Positions 1-8,883 of a stretch of DNA of 64,000 bases are shown one piece after another. The notes beneath the pieces were generated by a model, which saw only the letters and a list, made by a program, of their open reading frames with translations, was not told where the DNA came from and ran no database searches. The stretch is from Variovorax paradoxus (GTDB lineage Bacteria > Pseudomonadota > Gammaproteobacteria > Burkholderiales > Burkholderiaceae_C): NCBI RefSeq assembly GCF_009755665.1, contig NZ_CP046622.1:2046001-2110000 (forward strand), given 5' to 3'. The translations under genes and the position numbers were made by a program. How positions within the stretch are numbered: position 1 is the stretch's first letter; each line of letters opens with the position of its first letter.

Positions 1-62
1 CCCTTGCCGGTCGAAAACAGCGCATAGCTCCATGTCGGGCGCCGACGGGTCTTGACTTGCCC

Positions 63-1307
63 TTAGCCCGCCGGCTGCAGCCGGGGCTGCCTGCCAGCGT
101 GGTCCGTTCGGGGGAACGTGAGTGCGATCAGCACCGCGCCGAGTCCCACGGCCATCGAGCCGATGTACATCCAGGCGTAGCTGCCGTAGCGGTCGAACAG
201 CCAGCCGCCCAGCACCGGGCCAAGCGCCATGCCCAGGCTGGACAGCATCGACGCCGCGCCCAGCACGGTGCCCAGGATGCGGGCGCCGAAGTAGTCGCGC
301 GCCAGCACCGCATAGAGCGGCATCACGCCGCCATAGGCGAGGCCAAAAACAATGGCCACGGCATAGAAGCCGCCGAGCTGGTTGACCAGCAGGTAGCTGG
401 CGGCGGCAAATGCCTGGATCAGCAGCCCGGCGACGAGCACCCGCTTGGCGCCCAACCGGTCCGCCAGCACACCGAAGAGCAGGCGCCCGCCCAGGCCGGC
501 CGCGCCTTCCATGCTGTAGATGGTGACGGCAGCGAAGGTCGGAAGCCCGCAGCCTATCGCATAGCTGACCGTGTGGAAGATCGGTCCCGAATGCGCCGCA
601 CAGCAGGCAAAGAACGTGATCCCGAGCACGAGGAATGCGCGAGAGCGAAGCGCCTGCCCAACCTTCATCTCCGGTGCTGGTGCTGCGCCTCCCGCAGGGG
701 CAGCGGAAGCGGCTGCAGGGGCCGCACGAATGAGCCAGATCGCAGGCAGCAGCACGACCCACGCGCCAATGCCGATGATCAGCTGGGCCATGCGCCAGTC
801 GTAGTGCGTCACCAGCCAGGCGGCCAGCGGAGAGATGGTCATCGGCGCAACACCCATGCCGGCCGAGACGAGCGACACCGCCAGGCTGCGATGCCTGTCG
901 AACCACGATGCGGTGGTTGCAATCACCGGCGCGAAGAAGCTGCCGGCGGCAATGCCCATCAGCACCCCGTAGAAAAGCTGAAACTGGAGCAAGGTCGACG
1001 CGCGGCTCGCCAGCACCGTCGAGAGTCCGAGCAGCACCGTGCCCGCCAGTACCACCACGCGTGGGCCGTAGCGGTCGCTCAGCGCGCCCCAGCCGAAGCC
1101 GGCCACGCCCATGCTCAGGAAGGCCAGCGTCATGGCGCTTGAAATGCCTGCCCGCGACCAGCCCGTGGCCGCGCTCATCGGCTCCAGGAAGACCGCCAGC
1201 GAGAACAGCACGCCAATGGCCACGCAAGTCATCAGCGCGCCGGCGGCAACAATGGACCAATTCGAATCGAGCGCGTCGGCCGGGCGCGCGGAGGCACGGA
1301 TGTTCAT
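63..1307 (-). CDS. MFS transporter
   Basis: This is a 414-aa major facilitator superfamily permease of the inner membrane. It has about twelve hydrophobic segments and the MFS loop 2-3 signature GWGALSDRYGPR near residues 72-83, with a second-half equivalent FGVLADRLGAKR. I start it at 1307 (MNIRASARPADAL) because GGAG lies just upstream on the minus strand; the open frame extends further upstream but that part is the antisense of norR. The substrate cannot be read from the sequence. The family layout resembles oxalate/formate-antiporter or monocarboxylate-type MFS proteins. A perfect palindrome in its promoter suggests a dedicated repressor. It is transcribed in the same direction as norR, 115 bp downstream of it. 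Confidence 0.85.
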   Translation of the reverse strand: MNIRASARPADALDSNWSIVAAGALMTCVAIGVLFSLAVFLEPMSAATGWSRAGISSAMTLAFLSMGVAGFGWGALSDRYGPRVVVLAGTVLLGLSTVLASRASTLLQFQLFYGVLMGIAAGSFFAPVIATTASWFDRHRSLAVSLVSAGMGVAPMTISPLAAWLVTHYDWRMAQLIIGIGAWVVLLPAIWLIRAAPAAASAAPAGGAAPAPEMKVGQALRSRAFLVLGITFFACCAAHSGPIFHTVSYAIGCGLPTFAAVTIYSMEGAAGLGGRLLFGVLADRLGAKRVLVAGLLIQAFAAASYLLVNQLGGFYAVAIVFGLAYGGVMPLYAVLARDYFGARILGTVLGAASMLSSLGMALGPVLGGWLFDRYGSYAWMYIGSMAVGLGAVLIALTFPRTDHAGRQPRLQPAG

Positions 1308-1339
1308 CGTCTTGCTCCGGAAGAAATATTGATAAAGTG

Positions 1340-1351
1340 AACCAATTGGTT
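1340..1351. promoter_or_regulatory. Palindromic operator candidate upstream of MFS gene
   Basis: A perfect 12-bp palindrome, AACCAATTGGTT, lies 33 bp upstream of the MFS start, inside AT-rich sequence likely to hold the promoter (TATCAATAT reading on the minus strand). The symmetry suits a dimeric repressor of the GntR, MarR or TetR type. No adjacent regulator obviously belongs to it. Confidence 0.4.
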
Positions 1352-1422
1352 GACTATAACGACATTTCTTTCTTTGCGCACGCTCCTGGCGCCGGCGCAA
1401 TGCAGCGGTGACCTGCCCGTTA

Positions 1423-3007
<1,585 letters not shown>

Positions 3008-3015
<8 letters not shown>

Positions 3016-3050
3016 AAATACAACATGAATGTTGTGGTGAATTTGACCAC
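3008..3050. promoter_or_regulatory. NorR operator/enhancer repeats
   Basis: Between norR and hmp lie GTGGT-N7-ACAAC (3008-3024), the perfect inverted repeat ACAACAT-GA-ATGTTGT (3020-3035) and the perfect GTGGT-N7-ACCAC (3034-3050). The published NorR recognition core in Ralstonia is GGT-N7-ACC, matched exactly at 3036-3048. I infer clustered, overlapping NorR sites serving hmp and possibly norR itself. Confidence 0.7.
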
Positions 3051-3098
3051 GCATCGAAAATCCCCAACCGGGGCGGGCACTTGCGCAACGTGTGCGAC

Positions 3099-3113
3099 TG
3101 GCACGGATCGTGA
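3099..3113 (+). promoter_or_regulatory. Weak sigma-54 promoter candidate for hmp
   Basis: TGGCACG (perfect -24 element) is followed at the right spacing by GTGA where TTGC is expected, so the -12 element is degenerate. An alternative with TTGC at 3081-3084 and GG at 3071-3072 has a poor -24. One of these should exist if NorR activates hmp through sigma-54; I cannot choose between them. Confidence 0.3.
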
Positions 3114-3151
3114 AAGAGAAGAAGCCTCTCAACTGCCATCGTCGAGCCACA

Positions 3152-4336
3152 ATGAACCCGCAAACCATCGCCATCGTCAAGGCCACCGTCCCCGCGCTCC
3201 AGGCGCATGGAGAGGCCATTACCAGACGCTTCTACCGGATCCTGTTCGAAGGCCATCCCGAGGTGAAGGCGTTCTTCAACGAGGCGCACCAGGCCGCCGG
3301 CAGCCAGGCGCGCGCGCTAGCGGGCGCGGTGCTGGCCTATGCCATGCACATTGACCGGCTCGACGAAATCGCGGGCGCGCTGCCGCGCATCATCCAGAAG
3401 CATGCGGCGCTGGGCGTACTGCCGGAGCACTACCCGGTCGTCGGCGCCTGCCTGCTGCAGGCCATCAAGGACGTGCTCGGCGATGCCGCCACCGACGAGA
3501 TCATTGCCGCATGGGGCGAGGCCTACGAGTCGCTTGCGGCCATCCTGATTGCCGCCGAAGAAGAGGTCTACCGCAACAACGCCGCCCAGACCGGCGGATG
3601 GCGCGGCGAGCGCGAATTTCGCGTTGCGCGGCGCGAGCAGGAGAGCGAAGTCATCACGTCGTTCTATCTGGAGCCCACCGACAGCGGCCCGCTGCTCGTG
3701 TTCTCGCCCGGCCAATACCTCACGCTGGTGCTGAACATCGACGGCGAGCCGCTGCGGCGCAACTATTCGCTGTCCGATGCGCCGGGCAAGCCGTGGTACC
3801 GCATCAGCGTCAAGCAGGAAGAGGGCGGCAGGGCATCGAACTGGCTGCACGAGAACGCGGCCGTCGGTACGGTCCTGAAGGCGCAGGCGCCCTGCGGCGA
3901 CTTCGTGCTGCAGCCCGCGGGCGGGCAGTCGCGTCCGCTGGTGCTGGTAACAGGCGGCGTCGGCATCACGCCGGCGATGAGCATGCTCGAGTCCGTGGCG
4001 CACACCGGGCGGCCGGTGCACTTCATTCATGCGGCGCGGCATGGCGGCGCCCATGCATTCCGCGAGCGCGTCGATGCACTCGCGGCGCAGCATGCCAACG
4101 TGAAGCCGCTCTACGTGTACGACACGCCGCGTGAATCCGACCGGCCGCACGCCACCGGCTTCGTCACGCGGGAGCTGCTCGCGCAGCAGTTGCCGGCCGA
4201 CCGCGACGTTGACCTGTACTTTCTTGGCCCCAAGCCTTTCATGAAGACGGTCTATGCCAACAGCCTCGAGCTGGGCGTACCGAAGCAGCAGCTGCGCTAC
4301 GAGTTCTTCGGACCGCTGGAAGCGCTGGAGGCGTAA
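3152..4336 (+). CDS. hmp: Flavohemoprotein (nitric oxide dioxygenase)
   Basis: A 394-aa flavohemoglobin that converts NO and O2 to nitrate using NAD(P)H. The globin domain (1-140) has the B10 tyrosine (RRFYRILF, Y28) and proximal histidine H84 in IIQKHAALGVLPEHY. The reductase half has the FAD motif RNYSLS (203-208) and the NAD-binding motif GGVGITP (268-274). Length equals that of E. coli Hmp. The start at 3152 begins MNPQTIAIVKATVPAL, aligning with the family N-terminus; the frame is open further upstream but runs through the promoter. It is divergent from norR, the classical regulatory pairing. Confidence 0.95.
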   Translation: MNPQTIAIVKATVPALQAHGEAITRRFYRILFEGHPEVKAFFNEAHQAAGSQARALAGAVLAYAMHIDRLDEIAGALPRIIQKHAALGVLPEHYPVVGACLLQAIKDVLGDAATDEIIAAWGEAYESLAAILIAAEEEVYRNNAAQTGGWRGEREFRVARREQESEVITSFYLEPTDSGPLLVFSPGQYLTLVLNIDGEPLRRNYSLSDAPGKPWYRISVKQEEGGRASNWLHENAAVGTVLKAQAPCGDFVLQPAGGQSRPLVLVTGGVGITPAMSMLESVAHTGRPVHFIHAARHGGAHAFRERVDALAAQHANVKPLYVYDTPRESDRPHATGFVTRELLAQQLPADRDVDLYFLGPKPFMKTVYANSLELGVPKQQLRYEFFGPLEALEA

Positions 4337-4394
4337 AGAAACGAGCCAAGCGCGAGCATTGCCTGCCGCAGCATTTGGCGGCTTGGCCTCTGTC

Positions 4395-4676
4395 TCACCG
4401 TCGCTCGCCATCGGCCAGGCGGCGAGCCACTTCGCGGCAGGCTTGCACGAAGCGTTGCGCGGCAGCGGCATCGGGGCCCTCGAGCGCTGGCGGTATGGAA
4501 GGCTCGCTCGCACAGCCGCGGGAGGACGAGAGGGCGATGCCAAGGGAACGCCGCAGCGCCGCTGGAATGTCCTCGTCTTCAACGAGAAGAAGAGCGGCAA
4601 TTCGTGCGGCCCTTGGTGTCAAGTCCACGGCCTGCTCATACAGGGGACCGATTCGCATGGATGTTCGCGCGATCAC
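4395..4676 (-). CDS. Hypothetical protein, coupled downstream of small paralog
   Basis: A 93-aa frame I do not recognise. Its probable GTG start overlaps the TGA stop of the upstream 91-aa gene (GTGA), which argues for translational coupling; an ATG at 4658 is an alternative. The predicted protein is soluble and alanine/leucine-rich, with a hydrophobic helix around AARIAALLLVEDEDIPAALR and an acidic-basic C-terminus. It would share the sigma-54 promoter at 5002-5017. It is convergent with hmp. Evidence for coding is position and codon bias only. Confidence 0.45.
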   Translation of the reverse strand: MIARTSMRIGPLYEQAVDLTPRAARIAALLLVEDEDIPAALRRSLGIALSSSRGCASEPSIPPALEGPDAAAAQRFVQACREVARRLADGERR

Positions 4677-4948
4677 ATCAACCGCAATCCTCGGCTGAAC
4701 TGCATGAAGGTCTTGACGGGTGCCGGCACGTTGCCCATCTTCGCTATTTCGGAGCGGCCGTCTTCCGTGATGCGGATCACAGTGGCCATGCGAGAACATA
4801 CATAGGGCGAAGTCGGCTTGAGCGTCGTGATCTCGGCCTCGATCAAGCCTGTGGCCAGGAGCACCGAGACGTGCCGGATTTCTTCCGGATTAGCGACTCG
4901 AACCGGTAGCTGCACATGCTGCAGCCTGTTCAGGAACGAAAGCGGCAT
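4673..4948 (-). CDS. Small uncharacterised protein, member 1 of a four-gene paralog family
   Basis: A 91-aa protein. It shares a pattern with three genes near rpoN (52059, 52853 and 52587): aromatic-L at the start, then L-x4-5-P-V/I, then P-x-x-I/V, L-x3-A, and finally T-x-D/E/A-G with R or W. Here these are FLNRLQHVQLPVRVANPEEI, LLATGLIEAEI and ITEDGRSEI. The shape (helix, helix, strand-like wing) suggests a small winged-helix or adaptor fold, but that is inference. A strong sigma-54 promoter match lies 53 bp upstream. The next gene is coupled to its stop codon. Confidence 0.75.
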   Translation of the reverse strand: MPLSFLNRLQHVQLPVRVANPEEIRHVSVLLATGLIEAEITTLKPTSPYVCSRMATVIRITEDGRSEIAKMGNVPAPVKTFMQFSRGLRLM

Positions 4949-4976
4949 TCGACGATCCTCCGATTGCAGGCGTTGA

Positions 4977-5101
4977 CCCTTGAGGGGGGAAACACCTCAG
5001 GGGCAATCCACGTGCCCGACCGCGCCCCCCACGCGGTCTGTCCGGTTGTAGCATTTGCGCGGGTTACCACCTATGCGCCAAATGGCTATGGTCTGGTGGT
5101 A
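4977..5101. repeat. Cluster of inverted repeats in intergenic region
   Basis: The 218-bp gap between the divergent genes at 4948 and 5167 contains CCCTTGAGG/CCTCAGGGG (4977-4985/4995-5003, one mismatch), a perfect GACCGCG/CGCGGTC (5018-5024/5032-5038), CATTTGCGC/GCGCCAAATG with one bulge (5052-5060/5075-5084) and a perfect TACCACC/GGTGGTA (5065-5071/5095-5101). The last two interleave. They could be activator sites upstream of the sigma-54 promoter or RNA structure in the leader of the gene at 5167. Confidence 0.5.
5002..5017 (-). promoter_or_regulatory. Sigma-54 promoter of small-paralog operon
   Basis: On the minus strand the sequence reads GGGCACGTGGATTGCC: -24 GGCACG, four-base spacer, -12 TTGC. 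The established sigma-54 consensus is TGGCACG-N4-TTGC. It lies 53 bp upstream of the 91-aa gene start. It matches seven other sites in this window, including the flanking G and C. Confidence 0.75.
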
Positions 5102-5166
5102 GTAGAAAGACTTACTGCATATATCGCCGCGAATTGCTCAGCCGCGATGTCTGGTACAAAAGGCCG

Positions 5167-6306
5167 ATGACCGTCCCACTCGCGGTTTCTCTCGTCGATC
5201 TCCTCCTGGGGCTGGAGCTCGGGCCTTCCGGCGGGGCCGCTCGCAACCGCTGCTCGCTCGAAGGCCTAGCCTGGAATAAATCCAGCCGAAAAGGCGTGCT
5301 CGAGGTCACTGTCCAGGAACTGGAAGCTACCGCGCTTCAGTTCGCGTCAGGGCCGCTCGTACTCGAGATTGGCCGCATTGCCGTGCATGCATTGACAGGC
5401 CAGGTGCGCACCACCGATGCCGGCGGACTGAGCCTCTCCGCCGTCCAGGCAGCCGAAGCCGAACTCTCGGGAGTGAGGTTGCAGGGCCCCTTGGTCATAC
5501 CGCCGCAAATCCAGAAGGCGTTGCATGCCCTGCAGGGCGCGGGCGGCGCCGCGGCGGCTGCCGGTGCTGCCGCCACGCCCGAGGCATCGGTCGACGCCTG
5601 GCGCCTAGGCCCGCTCGGGCAAGCGGAGGGCACGATTCGCGGGCGGATCACCGATGCGCACTTGTTGTTCGACGCCGACGTGACGGTGCCCATAAAGCAT
5701 GGGCAGATCGATTTCAACGACGCGACCGTCGAGCACGTGGGGCCGGATTCACGCATGGGCGTGAGCCGGCTCGGGCTCTATGTCGATGCGCCGAATGGCC
5801 GCAGCTACCTGTACCAGTTCGCGTCAGCGCCGCTTGCCGGTGTGGAGTTCGAGCGGCGCGGTGCCTTGCTGAGCCCGTGGGTGTCCGAGCGCGGCAAGCT
5901 GCACTTGCAGGCGTTTGCCGAGGCCATGCTGCGCCAGTGCATGGGCGGCCACGGCCAGGGGTTGACCGAGCAGGCGCGCCTTCTGCTCGGCCGCACGGCC
6001 ATTTCGGGTCAGGTGCAGCTTGGCGACGGACTTCTTGCGGTGCCTGGTGCACAGGCGCACATGGAAGGCCGCGCCAAAGCGCGCAACGCAGTCGGCATGC
6101 GCTCCGATGCGCTCGGCCAAGGGCTGACGGTCGAGATGGCTTCGCTCTCAGCCCGCGATGCGGCCGCGAAGTGGAGAGGCGCGCAACTGGGCTGCGAGAC
6201 GATGGCCGCGCGTCTCAAGCTGCAGCTCTTGATTGAAGGTGCGCATATGCGCTTCGTGATGGAGATCGAGAACTGCAAGCTCGCAGGGCTCCGGCTCGAT
6301 CTTTAG
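5167..6306 (+). CDS. Hypothetical protein (379 aa)
   Basis: I do not recognise this protein. The start at 5167 (MTVPLAVSLVDLLLG) is chosen because the extra upstream codons are non-coding in character. There is no clear signal peptide or membrane span after the N-terminus. An alanine/glycine-rich linker lies near residues 122-138, separating two halves, each with alternating hydrophobic and charged residues suggesting beta structure (for example LFDADVTVPIKHGQIDFNDATV). A cytosolic or AsmA-like beta-rich scaffold is possible, but that is a guess. It is convergent with the SDR gene, 11 bp from its stop. Confidence 0.75.
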   Translation: MTVPLAVSLVDLLLGLELGPSGGAARNRCSLEGLAWNKSSRKGVLEVTVQELEATALQFASGPLVLEIGRIAVHALTGQVRTTDAGGLSLSAVQAAEAELSGVRLQGPLVIPPQIQKALHALQGAGGAAAAAGAAATPEASVDAWRLGPLGQAEGTIRGRITDAHLLFDADVTVPIKHGQIDFNDATVEHVGPDSRMGVSRLGLYVDAPNGRSYLYQFASAPLAGVEFERRGALLSPWVSERGKLHLQAFAEAMLRQCMGGHGQGLTEQARLLLGRTAISGQVQLGDGLLAVPGAQAHMEGRAKARNAVGMRSDALGQGLTVEMASLSARDAAAKWRGAQLGCETMAARLKLQLLIEGAHMRFVMEIENCKLAGLRLDL

Positions 6307-6317
6307 GCCGGCGCGGC

Positions 6318-7022
6318 TCAGGCGGCCTGCGGAAGGTAGCTGGGCCGCGGCGCTGTCATGCCGCGCTTGAGCTGCTGGGTGATTTCATCGGCCAGCACTT
6401 CGTCCTCGCCCGCTTCGAGCCCGTCGAGCGCCCGCTTGACGATGTCTTCGGGGCTGGTCTTGGGAACGTCGAGCCCGCGCGTCAGGTCGGTGTCGACATA
6501 GGCCATGTGCAGCGCCAGCACCTGGGTCTGCTGCGCCGAAAGTTCGCTGCGCAATGCGTTGGTGAGCGACCAGGCCGCCGACTTGCTGGCCGAATAGGCC
6601 GCCAGCTCGCCGCCGTTCGCCCACGAGGCAGCCGACAGCACATTGAGCAGCGCGCCGCCGCCGTTGGCCTTGAGAACTGGCGCGAAGGCCTTGCTCATGC
6701 GCAGCACCGCGAAGAAGTTGGTTTCGAAGATGCGCCGCGCGACCTCTTCGCTGTCGGCTGCGAGAAAGCCTCCCACCTGGGCGACGCCGGCGTTGTTGAT
6801 CACCAGCGTCACGTCGGAGGCCAGCGCAGCGGCGGCCGCCACGTCTTGCGGGTTGTCCACGTCAAGCCGCAGTGCCTGAACGCCCGATTGAGTCACAGCC
6901 ACCGGGTTTCGTGCGCCGGCATACACCTTGCGCGCGCCGCGGGCGAGCAGCTCGCGTGCAAACACCAGGCCGATGCCGCGATTGGCACCCGTGACGAGGG
7001 CGACGGAATTTTCGATCTTCAT
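6318..7022 (-). CDS. Short-chain dehydrogenase/reductase
   Basis: A 234-aa classical SDR. It has the NAD(P)-binding motif TGANRGIG (11-18), NNAG (76-79) and the catalytic Y143/K147 in AAYSASKSAA, with a serine near 130 completing the triad. The substrate is unknown. It lies 36 bp downstream of the quinone-oxidoreductase-like gene in the same orientation and is probably co-transcribed with it under the TetR-family regulator encoded at 8186. Such pairs often detoxify reactive carbonyls or quinones. Confidence 0.85.
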   Translation of the reverse strand: MKIENSVALVTGANRGIGLVFARELLARGARKVYAGARNPVAVTQSGVQALRLDVDNPQDVAAAAALASDVTLVINNAGVAQVGGFLAADSEEVARRIFETNFFAVLRMSKAFAPVLKANGGGALLNVLSAASWANGGELAAYSASKSAAWSLTNALRSELSAQQTQVLALHMAYVDTDLTRGLDVPKTSPEDIVKRALDGLEAGEDEVLADEITQQLKRGMTAPRPSYLPQAA

Positions 7023-7058
7023 GGAAATCTCCAGGGAGGGGTAGGGGGCGAACGAAGC

Positions 7059-8060
7059 TCACTTGACCTTGATGACGACCTTGCCCTTTGCGCGGCCTGC
7101 TACGACATAGGCCAGGGCTTCATTGGTGGACTCGAACGGGAACACGCGGTCCACCACCGGGCGGATGGTGCCGGCCTCCAGCAGGCGGGTGATCTCGCGC
7201 AGCTGGCTTCCGTTCGCTCTCATGAAGAGAAACGAGAATCCGACGTCGCGGCCCTTCGCCCTGCGCCGGATCCCCGCGCTCAGAAGCCGCATGACCAGTT
7301 TCACGAAGCCGGGTGCGCCGCTTTGCTTGCCAAACTCGGGGTCGGGCGGTCCGGAGATGGTGATGAGCTTTCCGCCGCGCTTGAGCACGTGGAGCGACTT
7401 TTCGAGCGTCTTGCCGTCCTGGCTGTTCAGCACTACGTCGTAGTCCTTCAAGACATCTTCGAAGTCCTGCGTGCGGTAGTCGACGACGACGTCCGCGCCC
7501 AGGCTCTTGACCAGTGCTGCATTGGGCGCGCTTGTCGTCGTGGCAACTGTTGCGCCCAGCTGCTTGGCCAGTTGGATCGCAAAGGTGCCCACGCCGCCGG
7601 AGCCCGCCTGGATGAAGATCTTCTGGCCCTTCTTGAGGCCGGCCTTCTCGACCAGCACTTGCCACGCCGTCAGCGCCACCAGGGGAATGGAGGCTGCTTC
7701 CTCCATCGTCAGGTTCTTGGGCTTGAGCGCGAGCGACGCCTCCTTGACCGGAACGAACTCTGCAAAGGTGCCGATGCGGAAATCATCCACCCGCGCATAC
7801 ACCTCGTCGCCCGGCTTGAATTGCCGCACGCGCGGGCCGGCCTTCACGACCACTCCCGCCACGTCGTGGCCCAACACCAGCGGCAAGCGGTAGGGCAGGA
7901 TGAGCTTGAACTCGCCGTCCCTGATCTTGGCGTCGAGCAGGTTCACGCCGACGGCATGAACCTCGACCAGGACCTCGTCGTCGCGCAGCTCCGGCGTTGG
8001 CATCTCTGCCGCTCGCAGCGGCCGCTTCTTGCCATAACGGTCAAGAACAAAAGCTTTCAT
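7059..8060 (-). CDS. NADP-dependent zinc-free MDR oxidoreductase (quinone-oxidoreductase type)
   Basis: A 333-aa medium-chain dehydrogenase/reductase. It has the substrate-domain signature VLGHDVAGVV (62-71), a nucleotide-binding AGSGGVGTFAIQLAKQLGA starting at residue 152, and YRTQDFEDVL in the NADPH-recognition region. The cysteine/histidine zinc ligands of alcohol dehydrogenases are absent, as in quinone oxidoreductases and enoyl reductases. It is the first gene of a two-gene operon with the SDR. A palindrome matching one inside the TetR start region lies 73 bp upstream. Confidence 0.85.
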   Translation of the reverse strand: MKAFVLDRYGKKRPLRAAEMPTPELRDDEVLVEVHAVGVNLLDAKIRDGEFKLILPYRLPLVLGHDVAGVVVKAGPRVRQFKPGDEVYARVDDFRIGTFAEFVPVKEASLALKPKNLTMEEAASIPLVALTAWQVLVEKAGLKKGQKIFIQAGSGGVGTFAIQLAKQLGATVATTTSAPNAALVKSLGADVVVDYRTQDFEDVLKDYDVVLNSQDGKTLEKSLHVLKRGGKLITISGPPDPEFGKQSGAPGFVKLVMRLLSAGIRRRAKGRDVGFSFLFMRANGSQLREITRLLEAGTIRPVVDRVFPFESTNEALAYVVAGRAKGKVVIKVK

Positions 8061-8132
8061 GGTCTTCCTTGTTTCCTGGCGGACCCAGGTTTGCGAACGG
8101 CATCGATGCCGGGATATTCATTTTCATTTCGC

Positions 8133-8146
8133 ATGATGTTCATCAT
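8133..8146. promoter_or_regulatory. TetR-family operator, oxidoreductase promoter
   Basis: ATGATGTTCATCAT, one central base away from the perfect palindrome at 8772-8785. It lies 73 bp upstream of the MDR oxidoreductase start. The shared sequence suggests that both promoters bind the same TetR-family repressor. Confidence 0.65.
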
Positions 8147-8185
8147 ATTTTCAGGCGAAGAAACAGGCATCACTTGGCGGCGGAT

Positions 8186-8773
8186 TCAAGCAGCGCCGAG
8201 GTGCTTCAATGCAGTTTCGCGCAGGCTCGCCGACAGCGTGGGCTCGTCCACCGCGCGAGCCAGGAGCAGCGTTCCCACCATGGTGGCGACCGTCACGAGG
8301 GCCCGCTCATGCGCGGCGGGCTGCCCCCAGTCGGGCGACTGCCGGGCGACAAGATCGATCATTTCCTTGATATGGCGCGTGGTGACGCGGCGTACCTCCG
8401 GCGCCTGGCGCGGCGTTTCGGAACCGAGCGCGGCAAGGGGGCAGCCGAGCTCGACCTGCGCCACGTGCTCGGGGGAAAGGTAGGTGCGAAGCATCAACGC
8501 CAGGGCTTGGCCGGGCGGCGCGCTGGCCGCGACGTTGACCGCACCCGCGGCCGACTCGGCACACGCCCGGCTCGCCGCTTCCGCCAGCATGGCTTCGCGG
8601 GACTCGAAATGGGCATAGAAGGCGCCGTGTGTCAGGCCGGCTTCCTTCATGATGTCCGCGACCCCGGTTCCGCCGTAGCCGCTGCGGCGGATGGCGCGCG
8701 CGGCCGCGGACACGATGCGCTCGTGGGAGGCTTCCTTGGCCGAGGTTCTGGTCCCGTGCTTTGCTTTTCGCAT
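8186..8773 (-). CDS. TetR/AcrR-family transcriptional regulator
   Basis: A 195-aa repressor-type regulator. The N-terminal HTH reads IVSAAARAIRRSGYGGTGVADIM, then KEAGLTHGAFYAHFESREAM, typical of TetR proteins. The C-terminal ligand domain is variable. I start at MRKAKHGTRT (8773), because the four upstream codons of the longer reading lie inside a perfect palindrome that is probably its operator; 8785 is the alternative. It transcribes toward the SDR/oxidoreductase pair, which it likely controls together with its own expression. Confidence 0.85.
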   Translation of the reverse strand: MRKAKHGTRTSAKEASHERIVSAAARAIRRSGYGGTGVADIMKEAGLTHGAFYAHFESREAMLAEAASRACAESAAGAVNVAASAPPGQALALMLRTYLSPEHVAQVELGCPLAALGSETPRQAPEVRRVTTRHIKEMIDLVARQSPDWGQPAAHERALVTVATMVGTLLLARAVDEPTLSASLRETALKHLGAA

Positions 8774-8785
8774 GATGTACATCAT
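8772..8785. promoter_or_regulatory. TetR-family operator, autoregulatory
   Basis: A perfect 14-bp palindrome, ATGATGTACATCAT, abutting or overlapping the TetR start codon. A near copy is at 8133-8146 before the oxidoreductase. This placement predicts autorepression. Confidence 0.65.
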
Positions 8786-8883
8786 ACATTAATTGAAAAA
8801 CGCACCAACAATGGACCACACATGCCATCCGCCCGGTGTGGCCGCCGGGCACAATCTGCCGCATGTCGATCCGCTCTCACTGA

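Noticed and set aside
842..856. Sigma-54-like sequence (minus strand, GGCATG-N4-TTGC) inside the MFS gene
   Set aside because: It lies within a coding region far from any start in that direction; one chance match is expected in the window.
4345..4387. GCCAAGC/GCTTGGC repeat between hmp and the convergent gene as a terminator
   Set aside because: The loop of 29 nt is long and there is no T-run on either strand.
5134..5166. Upstream extension of the 379-aa gene to an earlier start
   Set aside because: The added residues are not coding-like and overlap the inverted-repeat region; 5167 is the more natural start.
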